Positions 10,119 through 19,968 of a stretch of 26,597 nucleotides of DNA are shown piece after piece. The stretch is from Collodictyon triciliatum (taxonomy: Eukaryota > CRuMs). The notes under the pieces were generated by a model. That model was not told where the DNA came from. It was given only the letters and a program-made list of their open reading frames with translations, and ran no database searches. Both the position numbers and the translations under genes were made by a program. The stretch lies in the NCBI GenBank assembly GCA_043381765.1, contig JBHJMP010001015.1, positions 1-26,597 on the forward strand, read 5' to 3'. Position 1 is the stretch's first letter. Every line of letters begins with the position of its first letter.

Positions 10119-11905
10119 ATGCTTGTCGAAACATTCCGCGTCAACTCGCCCAACGTCCAATACACCCCCTCCGAAATCGTCTCGCAGTACGCATACGACC
10201 AGACCGAAGCCGCAATCGAGGCCGATGGAAGCCTGACCGTCACGCCCGTCTCAAACCACTTTGAATTCCGCACACAGCGCAATGTCCCAAAGACCGGCCT
10301 CATGATCGTCGGGCTTGGCGGCAACAACGGCACCACTTTGACAGCAGGCATCATCGCAAACCGCGAGTGAGTACCGCATCCTTCCCCACCCCACCCTATC
10401 ATACCATATTTGCACATCGATCCTTTCCACAAAAGGCATGACTAAGCAAACGCCATCCCCTCAACCCGCGTCATTTCGCGCGCTGTCATGAAAACAGAGG
10501 GATATGCTGGCGCACCAAGGAAGGTGTCCGCCAGCCAAACTACTTTGGGTCTGTGACGCAGGCATCGACCGTGCGCTTGGCCGAGAACTATTTCTTGCCC
10601 TTCAACAAGCTGCTGCCCATGGTGAATCCAAACGACCTTGTGATTGGAGGGTGGGACATCTCGTCGCTGGACCTTGCCCAGGCCATGGAGCGGGCCCGCG
10701 TCTTGGACTACGACCTGCAGCGCCAGTTGGTACCGTGGATGCAGAGCATGAAGCCGCTGCCGGCTGTCTACTACCCGGACTTTATTGCGGCAAACCAGGC
10801 GGACCGCGCAGACAACGTGCTTGGCGGGTCAAAGAAGGAGCATGTGGCGCAGCTGCGCAAGGACATCCGCGAGTTCAAGGAGAAGAATCAGCTGGACAAG
10901 GTGATTGTGTTGTGGAGCGCAAACACCGAGCGCTTCTGTGAAGTGGCCCAAGGACTCAACGACACGGCTGCCAATCTGCTGAGCTCGATAGACTCTGGAG
11001 CCGCCGAGGTTTCCCCGTCCACGGTCTACGCTGTCGCATCCATCCTGGAGGGTTGCACATTCATCAACGGGTCGCCCCAGAATACGCTTGTGCCAGGCGT
11101 TGTGGAGCTTGCTCTGCAGCACAAGGTCTTTGTGGGCGGCGATGACTTCAAGACGGGCCAGACCAAGTTCAAGAGCGCGCTGGTCGAGTTCCTTGTGGGT
11201 GCAGGCATCAAGCCCGTCGCAATCACGTCCTACAACCATCTTGGAAACAATGACGGCAAAAACCTGTCGTCCCATCTGCAGTTCCGCTCCAAGGAGATCT
11301 CAAAGTCCAATGTTGTCGATGACATGGTCGCCTCCAACCCTATTCTCTATGCCCCGGGCGAGCACCCTGACCACACTGTCGTCATCAAGTACGTGCCTTA
11401 TGTTGCAGATTCCAAGCGCGCCATGGATGAGTATGTCTCGGAGATTTTCATGGGTGGCATTAACACCATCGCCCTTCACAACACGTGCGAAGACTCACTC
11501 CTCGCCACGCCTATCATGCTGGACCTTGTCCTCGTTGCCGAGTTGGCCTCCCGCATCTCCTTCAAGACAAGTGCATATAGCTGCTACATATCACAACATT
11601 CTCCCCAATAATACGCTACCTTGAATGTTTTGTGTTGTGAGGGTTTCCAGACATGGCATGGTAGTCAATACTCACTCTATGATTAATACGCTGCAGATGG
11701 CGCCGCAGAGCCCGAGTCCTTCCATTCAGTCCTCTCCATCCTCAGCTACTGGCTCAAGGCCCCAGTCGTTCCGGACGGCACTCCCGTTGTCAATGCGCTG
11801 TCCAAGCAGAGAGCCTGTCTCGAAAACATCTTCCGTGCGTGTGTAGGTTTGCCCCCAGAAAACTACATGACCCTTGAGCACAAGATTGTCCGCAAGCGCA
11901 GTTAA
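10119..11905 (+). CDS. INO1: myo-Inositol-3-phosphate synthase (3 exons)
   Basis: Converts D-glucose 6-phosphate to 1D-myo-inositol 3-phosphate with NAD, in the cytosol; this is the committed step supplying inositol for phosphoinositides. Exons 10119-10366, 10498-11570 and 11697-11905 give 509 residues, close to yeast Ino1 (533). Family landmarks: the NAD-binding GLGGNNGTT near residue 73, QPNYFGS, NGSPQNT, the catalytic-region [10 protein letters not shown], and LRSKEISKS-like FRSKEISKS. Also CEDSLLATP and LSYWLKAP in the last exon. Introns are 131 and 126 bp. The first splits a Glu codon (GA|A) with donor GTGAGT; the second uses GTGCAT and splits an Asn codon. The gene is far richer in G+C than its neighbours, with strong use of C- or G-ending codons, which suggests high expression. 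It is convergent with the kinesin gene. Confidence 0.97.
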
Positions 11906-12150
11906 GAAGCGGAATAGAGCAGTCCACAAGCGCAGCGGAGCGTCCTCTCTTCCAGTACCATCTAGACTTAAAGACGAAAGAGAAGAATAAACCGAACAAA
12001 AATGAAGGGAAACAAATGAAATAGAGACCAGCTAATAATACTACGAGCAAAATCACTTTGTGGGAGCGAGAGAGAGCTTCAATAGATCTTAAAGACTCTC
12101 GCGCTTTCTCTTTATTGAGTCTTTTGGCAGCCCGCTACCGGAACCAGACT
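11906..12150. terminator. Shared 3' region between two convergent genes
   Basis: Inositol synthase (+) and kinesin (-) converge here, 245 bp apart. A plus-strand AATAAA lies at 11986-11991. A minus-strand AATAAA (TTTATT on plus) lies at 12111-12116, so each transcript has its own signal. An inverted repeat, AAAGACTC at 12091-12098 and GAGTCTTT at 12117-12124, could form an 8-bp stem around the minus-strand signal. Confidence 0.5.
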
Positions 12151-15100
12151 CTACATGACGGAGCAGGCGCGAGAGGCGTTCTGATTTCCAACCGGCTTTG
12201 CGCCGGGATTAGAAGCAGCCTTTGGATTTGAGCCCATAGCAGGCTTGACAGCAGATGTAGCGGAAGAAGGAGCTGGGCTGGACGCAGACGCACCTGCTGC
12301 TTTCTGGTCAGGGGCAGCTTGGACAACAGCCTTCATTGCGACAGATGTTGCCGTGACTGTGTGGACGGCGCCTTTCAGCTTGGATTTCGGGGCGATACCA
12401 GATGCAGCCTGCGTATATCACGCCAATTAATTATCACAGGCTGCTACTCACTAAATGGTTTGTTCTTTTGTTGTGTTTGGATGTTTGTTTCTGTGGTGTG
12501 TGTGTGTGTGCCTGGTGAATTGTCTGGGCGACATCAGCATCAATTAGTCCTTTTGTGGAGGCTGCATCTACAATCTTCTCGATGTTTTTGAGACGGCGAT
12601 TCATGTGGGCGTACATCGAGCGCATGGCCGCCAGTTCGCCTACAATCAAAATTTTGTTTGCAGTATATAAGAATATTTATCATGGATTGAAACAAAAAGA
12701 TGGTCTCTGCTGGAGACTAACTTTTTCAAAAAAATGATAAATAATTCGCTCGATAATTAGTTGTAAAAAGTATGTGAGGACTCTCTTTATATTTCCAATA
12801 AATTTATTTGCACTGAATATTCATTTTGATAAGCATGAAGCAAATATCAGTTTATATTACCTTGATAGACAGCGATGGAGCCTTGGTCTCGGCATGCACT
12901 AAGCTGAGCGTTGAGCTCCAGATGGTTTCTATCCTTCAGAATGTGACCCCGACCCTGAGGCATTCGTGGTGAGCAGGGAGTCGTTTGTGTGCGTTATGAG
13001 TTCAAAAATAGTTTATACACACTCTCTGAGAAGAATAAAAATTAAAATAAAAAGAACCTTAGCATTGCCGGATGCACTTTCTTCTTTCTGGGTTCCGAAA
13101 GTTTCAATCTGTAGCATCCCCTTCTACATACGATTTGACCCATAGCGTTAATATCGATATAAATAATTCACAGTAGACTAAATATTAAGGAAATGCCAAT
13201 ATGGATGTTACTGCTCACCATCAATAATTCCAAAGTAGGCTTGTCGACTAGAGCAATTTAGTAAGTATCATAACTTGCGATGAACAAGCAATAGCCACAG
13301 ATTTCAATATCACATACAAAATCTTAGTTAAATAAGGGGCTGCTAAATAGTGTGATAACGAGTACCTTTCTCGAATGTAAACTGCTTTGTAAACTTAAAA
13401 TCTGGATTTATGGTTCCTTCGACAACCTTGGTCTTGACAAATACAATAGGATTCCATCAGAGATAAATACACAGTGGTGATATAGTTATGAATGATATTG
13501 CTCAACTATTCCTTGGACCAAATTAATGGATAGATGGAGACGACACAAACCTGATGGACCTGCCCGTTGAATGTGTACTTGCAAAAAAGGGACACGTATC
13601 TGGTAAATAGAATTACACAAGTTAATGTCATTTCTCTCTCTTTCTCTTTATATACATGAATCTTTGCTTACTTGGGATTCAAACCACGGGCGTATGCAAT
13701 CTCAACCACAAAGTCGATGCGTTTACCCAGGAGTTCCTGATATATACGAAAAGAGCGAGGTCAATTCATCTATATTATTCTTTTTTTTTTTTTTTCATTT
13801 ATGATATCCAAATAACTAGTTTGAAGCTTACCTTCGGATCTTCTACAAACAAATCTTCTTCATCTTCACCAAAATGATCGACAGTGACGCCTTTAGAGTT
13901 ACATGGCAAAACTTTAACATGCAATATACCCTGGTCAGGATAAAGATTAGGCGTGAAAGAAAGTAGAAGCAATATTCATTCAGGTATGATTAAGCGAGAC
14001 ATTTTTCAACAAAGGGTTTACGAATCGGAGGAGCTAATTCTTGATGAAAAAGGAAAACTTAATCATACAGATTAATAGCGAACCTCGTTTTTCCCTTTGT
14101 AATCCTTAATATCGACATTGTCATCGAACTCTGTTAATAGATGCAAGAGTAAGTACTTTTTCTTTTTAGGACTAGGTTCGCTTCGAAGTAGGCTTGAAAA
14201 TACATATTCGAGAAATAAACTATGGGTTACCAATCATATACGACAACGAGTTGAGATAGACATTCGAGACTCCAATCAAGACAGGTTCGTTGGGGTCCCA
14301 GAAAGGGTCTTGCTCCTGTGAAATCCTCATGTCTTCACCGTCAGTGAATCTGGTGTAGTGCTACAGACAAGAAATTTGACGATACCAGTAACGTTCTATT
14401 CATTTTGGTGGCAGAAGTAGCTGTGATGATATTGCTGACATATTCCTCCTTTCTTGAATTTTTAAAAATGAGATGAACTTTCGAATTGAAAATCAACCTC
14501 TCTCATAATAAAAACACGATTAATAAACTTCTCAGAAGACCACATCCACGACGCTTGTGTATTGGTGTGTTTCATACGCACACCAAGCTGTTGTAATTAA
14601 CAAACACAATGAGTTTCTTTTTAGAACGGTTTGAATGAAATATGAAATAGAAAGAACAGAAAGCTATTCATGGTAAAAAGGGGAGCAATTAATAGACAGA
14701 ACCTCAGGTTTAAACGCACCATTGACGAACTTGTTGATAATCTATGCCAATTTTTCAATTTAAGAAAGTAAATATTTAATGGATGGATGTAAATTATGGC
14801 TGTATATTCAAATATATACACTTGCTATTATTCAATATACCTTAACTTCAAAATTAACATTTTTATCCAACTCTGCACTAATAAGGTTTGCTTCATTAAC
14901 CTAGAATTGTTCAGTCCAACTTTAGAAATACGATATGAACATGGTTGGTAATCTATACAACAGCACCAGTGGAATAACACGGATAAGTTCTTCTTGAAGC
15001 AAGAATTGAGTTCGCTCCGTTTCCGTCATTTCTTTCATGTCCTTACTATGTAATGCCATTTTTGAAATCAATTAAATATGAACGTGAAATAGCATAAACT

Positions 15101-15742
15101 ATATTGTTCAATGCACTGCAATGTGAAATGATATATCACTTTGCTTCAACAGCAAATCCTTGTTCATGAATAATCTCCTGTTGAGCTTCCTCCCATGTGG
15201 GTGATACATCAGCAAGTCCCTTTTCAGCCATTTCAAACGGATTGGAGAGGTAATACAAATGGTTTGTGCCAAACAGAACGCGGTCTCCATGATGGAACTC
15301 AACAACCTATTGCACAGATATAAAAAACATACAAAGTCCATCAGCCTCTGACTAACACAATAGTTGGATGATTACTAACAAAAAATAAACCTGGTCGATT
15401 CCTAGAGGGTGTCCATTATGCAGCACACGAGCATCACCGATGGCCTTCAAGGTAAAAATTGAACCTTGTCGACGAAGCTCAGCATGTTTCGCATGGATGC
15501 TAGATTGGTATTTTTTTCTTACAAAAATGCTTCTAAAAATCGCCTGTATGATATAGAGCTGATGGCAGAAATATTAACGGAGCTATGCTTCAACTATTAA
15601 ATGCTACTTTAGTATCTGATAGGATTAAAATTAGCTCATACCTTACTCCAGTCATAGGAATAGTGGGTGTTGGTGTGGAATTACGAAGACCGACAGTCTC
15701 AACTTCCATTTCGAGCATATGATTGAGCATATTACTATATTC

Positions 15743-15826
<84 letters not shown>

Positions 15827-18800
15827 CAGTAAGCAAGTTCCAGAGAGCTTCTTCAAGAATGATATTTGGAAAAACAAACGCATATCCAAGTGGTGAAAAG
15901 AGTGACATATAAGATACATTTGTTTATTTTTCAATCCAAATCTAAATTAAAATAATACCAAAGGAGGGGGTCTTCATTAATGTTTTTCAAATGGGGAACA
16001 TTCTTCTTTTTCTTCTCTTCCTACGGTAGTTACATGTGAAAATCATTGATTTCTCCCATGATTGGCGATATGGACTAAATTCAACTAAAAATGAGACAAA
16101 AAAAACCTGCTCTATTCTGGCCTCATTCTGCTCGCGCTCCTTTCGGGCTTCGTCGAGCTTTGTTTGCCAAGATTTACTCTGATTCTCCATCATCCTATTA
16201 GTTACTTGTTAATGACACGACACAAAGGACATTTTTCTTTTCTGTAGATTACTTTTGATTTTCGCTCAGAATCGACTGCATTTCTTCAAGTTTCAGTCTA
16301 ACTGTAATATTTAGAAGTGACGCGATGTTCTTAAAAAAAATAGCACGTCTATGAGATTTGGTATAGTTAAGCTGATGTTAATGGGAGTGTAGAACATACG
16401 CTCTTCACTCTCGGCATCCGTCTTTCCTTTTTTACCACTTTCACCACCCTCATCTTCATCATCATCTTCATCCTTTGACGCGGGTCTTCCAGACTTTAAA
16501 TCCTTAATTTGTGACAGCAATCGAGCGTTTTCTGCCTTCAGCTCTTGGACAAGAACTTCCATAGGGTCAACATTCACCTATTTATGCATATTTAGATTGA
16601 TAAATTACCAAGCTTGCTATTACATCAATAGTCTTTTCAAAACAAAAGAAAAGTATTCGTTGCATACAATAGCTTTATTCTTGATTTGCTTGGCTCTGTC
16701 GGCATATCTAGAGTTAAGATTTTCATGAAGTTCAGTAATGTGAAAATAATCAAAGATTCATAAAAAAAAGATCAAGTATTAAAACTTGGGTAAAGTATGA
16801 TTTAAACCTCAGTGTCGAGAGGGTCTCTTCATAGTTAATATCTGCTGGAGACAATGCAGCAATCATGATGGTTTTACTGAGCACATACAAATGTAAGCAA
16901 AATGACACATGATTGAAGATGCTATATAAAAGGAGTGAAATTAGAACATGCCTGTTTCCTCCCAAGGCATCTTGGAGAATCTGAGTTAGCTTTGAATCGC
17001 GATAGGGAACAAGGATTTTCTTCTTAGGGTTATTGGCCTTTTCTACAAATGATGTAATCCGATATGATGCCTTGCACAAATGGGGGGTCTATAAGATTGG
17101 AAGAACAAACCTGCCAGCGCTGTAATAACGTTGCCAAGCATAGTCAAACTCAAGTTAATAGCTGCGCCCTCTTTAAGACGGTCGCCGGTTGCTCCAGTAC
17201 TTTCAGCACGCTCACTTCCTGATTCACGTGATTTTAATTTTCCAGGGGTTAAAGTTCCACATCTGCTTCATTTGTGTCAAAGTGCTATTCCTAACATTCT
17301 ATCACTTTTTAAACGTTCATAGTTACCAGCCAGATCCACAAGATTAATCTTGCTGACCGTTTCTTTATCTTGACCAGGGCCTTTCCCGTTCTTTTCCACT
17401 TGAGTGAAAGTGATCGCCTATTTTTCGTTCGGGTATTACTTTTATCTCACAGCAACCAATTATACAAGAAAAGCATCCCGTACCACAACCGTATGAGCGC
17501 GAGAGCTAGTTGAGTTCATTTGTGTTGATGCCACCGTTCTATTGAAAAGAGAACCATATTCATATTCATACAACCAGTTATATTCATCAAAAACAAAACA
17601 ACAACAAATTATTCAGCACCGTAATTGATTTGAGAGAATGTAAACACACAGTTCAATGATCATTTAATAGACTGATAAAACAACCTGTTATGTGTTCCAG
17701 CTTCCATCCATTTTTCGATCTCTCGGTAGCTGTTGACGGGCACGTCGCTCAACCCAACAACTTGAACACCTAACTGTGGGTGTTGTCTCACCTTCAGACC
17801 TATTGGCATGATAATTTTTACACAGTTCTTAATGAGAACATCTTAGTCTGTGTGATAAACAAAAAGAAAAAAAAAAGGATATACAAGACATCCAATGGGC
17901 ACAGTAAATATATGGCAAGTGAGTGCTTCCTTATTATTTTAAGAAGCAGACTGTATGTATACCTCCTTTGGGATTCTTATCCATAGGAATTAGCAAATCG
18001 CGAACTTGCTCATTGTAAATCTCAAGCATTTGAAGAGAAACATGAAACACCTATAATTTATATATTTTCCATGGGGGTTTATAGATAAAGATCAGAATAT
18101 TTTCCAGACATTGTCTTTATATGTTAAAAAAACATCCAAGTATGCTTCATTTTTATCATTACAAGGGAGGTACTGGTGGACGAGGCGATGTATTTGAATA
18201 TTTCGTCACAAGAAATAGGGACAATTCCCTTATTAACACCTATTAGATAGAGACAGTCATGCGCTGATGCCTCGTATTTAATCAAAACATTACTTTTCTA
18301 AGGTCAAGTAAATGTATTATCTAGGTGGTGTGTTATACTTCTTTTATATTCACAGACCATATCCGACCATAGAATAGCTTTTCCCTGAGCCAGTCTGCCC
18401 ATATGCAAAAAGACTGCAATTATAACCTATTCAAGAATGAATAAGTCCAGAGAGATGTAAATTGGACGTTTCTTGGAATGATTTTTTTTCGAAGGAAATA
18501 CGTTCTTCAAAGAGTGGTATCAAAATCAATTTCTTTAGTGTAAACATAGATGAACAACAATATTGTGCAGGAGTATTAGAAACCTTTGAACGCGTTATTT
18601 AGCACATCACGACCAAGTTCATCAAAGACTTTCTTTTGATCGGCATACTTTGGAACTGACGGTGTCATAAGCCCTATTTCAATTCATTTCGATGCATTAT
18701 CACAAGAGAAGAAGGAAATAAAGAGGCAGGACCATCGGGAGCAAATAGAAAAAAGAAAAAAAGAAAAAAAGAAAAAAAGAAAAAAAGAAAAAAAGAAAAA

Positions 18801-19496
18801 AAGAAAAAAAGAAAAAAAGAAAAAAAGAAAAAAAGAAAAAAAGAAAAGGAGAAAAAAGAAAGGAAAGATAGAAGGTACACCAAGACGCAACGATGGGTTG
18901 AATATATAATTTGCCTGTGCTATCTGTGTCGAAGCCGTCATGAGACCAGTACGAAAAGTCGAACGTGAAAGTTTTCTCCTCTTGGGAATGAGGATTGACA
19001 ATAACGGTGGATGGGCCTTTATTGAGTTCGACGTGTCAATAAATGTGGATAGACAGGTGTTTGACGGAGGCATTGTGTTGAAAGAAATATTTCTCACCGT
19101 TCATTTTGATGATGAGCTTGGCTCCACGGTCCTTCTCACTGTCGCGAGAATAATGAAACAAGAAACAAACCCAGAGATAGTATAATGATAAATATATAAA
19201 GCTGACTCGAGAGATGGAATATAGCGATTCACTGAAGATCAACGTCATACTACGGCAATTCGTTCTATTGATCGACTTACCGCGTGTTAAAAGGACGGAC
19301 GCGGACAGCGACACGAACAGAGTCAGACACTAATTTGAAAGGAATAATACACTATCAGGCACGACAAGGATCTCACCCAACGGCGTTATTCATTCTTTTC
19401 TTAAATTATGGAAAAAAAAACAAAACAAAAAAAAAACAGACAAGAGACTTTCACGAGTCACATAGATATATTCCTCGTTGATGAGGATAACTTACT
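12151..19496 (-). CDS. Kinesin-3 (KIF1/Unc104-like) with C-terminal CaaX box; 37 exons, start codon split by an intron
   Basis: Plus-end microtubule motor, probably for membrane cargo. Exons, 5' to 3': 19496 (A of ATG), 19329-19281, 19138-19098, 19016-18915, 18673-18584, 18426-18358, 18239-18163, 18050-17963, 17799-17685, 17538-17484, 17417-17327, 17218-17111, 17042-16952, 16876-16808, 16707-16668, 16577-16400, 16301-16253, 16194-16107, 16020-15959, 15734-15642, 15499-15391, 15306-15140, 15045-14967, 14900-14841, 14741-14703, 14587-14498, 14360-14231, 14130-14084, 13930-13832, 13736-13672, 13599-13551, 13432-13366, 13247-13219, 13123-13058, 12954-12861, 12639-12452 and 12408-12151. The total is 3192 nt, 1063 residues. 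Motor: [15 protein letters not shown] at the N-terminus, SYWSHDGF, P-loop GQTGSGKS near residue 105, switch I NSTSSRAH near 220, DLAGSERAE near 256 and YADRAKQI near 350. The K-loop is short (PKKK). A Lys-rich/acidic linker lies near 380-405 and a coiled coil precedes the FHA domain (about 470-610). The KIF1-type tail ([22 protein letters not shown]2-like segment) follows. It ends CSVM, a farnesylation-type CaaX motif, with no PH domain. Confidence 0.9.
12493..12512. repeat. Short (GT)n / (CA)n microsatellite inside the penultimate kinesin exon
   Basis: A short dinucleotide run that encodes His-Thr repeats on the minus strand in the favoured model, where exon 36 ends at the donor TTA|GTGAGT (12452/12451) before a 43-bp intron. 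If the in-frame CAG|GC site just before the run is used as the donor, the repeat is spliced out. Both choices keep the frame into the last exon. Confidence 0.6.
15743..15826. repeat. (AAT)n trinucleotide repeat, about 28 copies
   Basis: It lies in the kinesin intron 15735-15958, between the exons for the start of the FHA domain. On the transcribed strand it reads ATT and stops just before the acceptor GAATATAG. Confidence 0.95.
16877..16951 (-). other. GC-AG intron in the kinesin motor domain
   Basis: The upstream exon ends GGAAACAG and the intron begins GCATGT; the acceptor is TGTGCTCAG. Joining them gives [16 protein letters not shown], which matches the invariant kinesin-3 sequence exactly. 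The nearest GT in this position leads straight into a stop after splicing. A GC donor is therefore required unless the base is a sequencing error. Confidence 0.85.
18674..18914 (-). other. Probable second GC-AG intron in the kinesin gene
   Basis: The upstream exon ends AGCACAG and is followed by GCAAAT, a good match to the AG|GCAAGT consensus of GC introns. Splicing to 18673 gives SHDGF, TDSTG, then [12 protein letters not shown], a natural kinesin-3 loop. A GT donor further in (ending the exon after TTGGT, next to GTACCT) also keeps frame. It would insert about 11 residues with no family support. Confidence 0.6.
18751..18846. repeat. (GAAAAAAA)n octamer array
   Basis: About 12 copies of one G plus seven A, inside the probable GC-AG intron of the kinesin gene. 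On the transcribed strand it is T-rich. Open frames rich in Phe/Ser here are repeat artefacts. Confidence 0.95.
19330..19495 (-). other. Intron that splits the kinesin ATG (A|TG)
   Basis: The 5' exon ends CCGAAGA and is followed by the strong donor GTAAGT. The acceptor is TTTCAAATTAG and the next exon begins TGTCTGACTC. Joining gives ATG-TCT-GAC, which is [14 protein letters not shown], the canonical kinesin-3 start. In the spliced frame an upstream TAG lies seven codons before this ATG. Within the intron the same frame meets a stop with no ATG after it. The upstream exon is therefore 5' UTR plus one base of the start codon. Confidence 0.8.
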
Positions 19497-19499
19497 CTT

Positions 19500-19968
19500 C
19501 GGGTGCGGGCGCTGCTATACTTCTTTCTTGGTGTTAGCCGCAGTGCTATGCGGTATTTCTACAGTTCTGATTAGTTAATTGTATTCCCCAGCATAAAACC
19601 CCGGATCTTTGCCAACTTCCCTTCCACTCTCACTTCGCTAATACATGTCCACCCGCTTCTTTCCAGTTTTTCTCTCAATTTATTTCTTTATGATTCATCA
19701 CAGGTTCATCATCGCTTTTATTTACTCGAAAGTTTGAAACTAGAATTTGAACGGTCGGTTAACGGAAACCCAATTTGGAATTTATATTGCTTTCATTTTA
19801 TTCTGTTGGCAAGGAAGTGACACCAGCCAGACTTGGCCAGACCTCGTTGAAAAGGCCACGGTGATGGGTTGCAAAAGAAGCACGCCGTTGATGAGAGAAG
19901 CACGGCCATTGCGCGAGGAAGTCAGTAAAGAAAAGTCATGGTGGCACTGCGGGAATCAGAGAATTTGG
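19500..19968. other. Spacer between the NHL gene 3' end and the kinesin 5' UTR
   Basis: Minus-strand AATAAA signals (TTTATT on plus) at 19797-19802 and 19717-19722 probably serve the NHL-protein transcript. The kinesin 5' UTR and promoter should lie between about 19497 and 19700. No TATA-like element could be assigned with confidence. Plus-strand open frames here show no protein features. Confidence 0.45.

Noticed and set aside
10829-11275. Minus-strand frame of 148 codons opposite inositol synthase
   Set aside because: Shadow of a GC-biased coding sequence; the plus strand is an unmistakable inositol-3-phosphate synthase.
11088-11624. Plus-strand frame of 178 codons rich in Ser/Pro/Arg
   Set aside because: Off-frame reading of inositol synthase exon 2.
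15735-15958. Poly-isoleucine segment in the kinesin FHA region
   Set aside because: The ATT run lies between a donor at 15958 and an acceptor at 15735; removing it gives NEDPLLCNML, matching the KIF1 FHA start.
18674-19097. Minus-strand frames with poly-Phe/Ser
   Set aside because: They read through the octamer repeat in a kinesin intron; only 19016-18915 within this range is coding.
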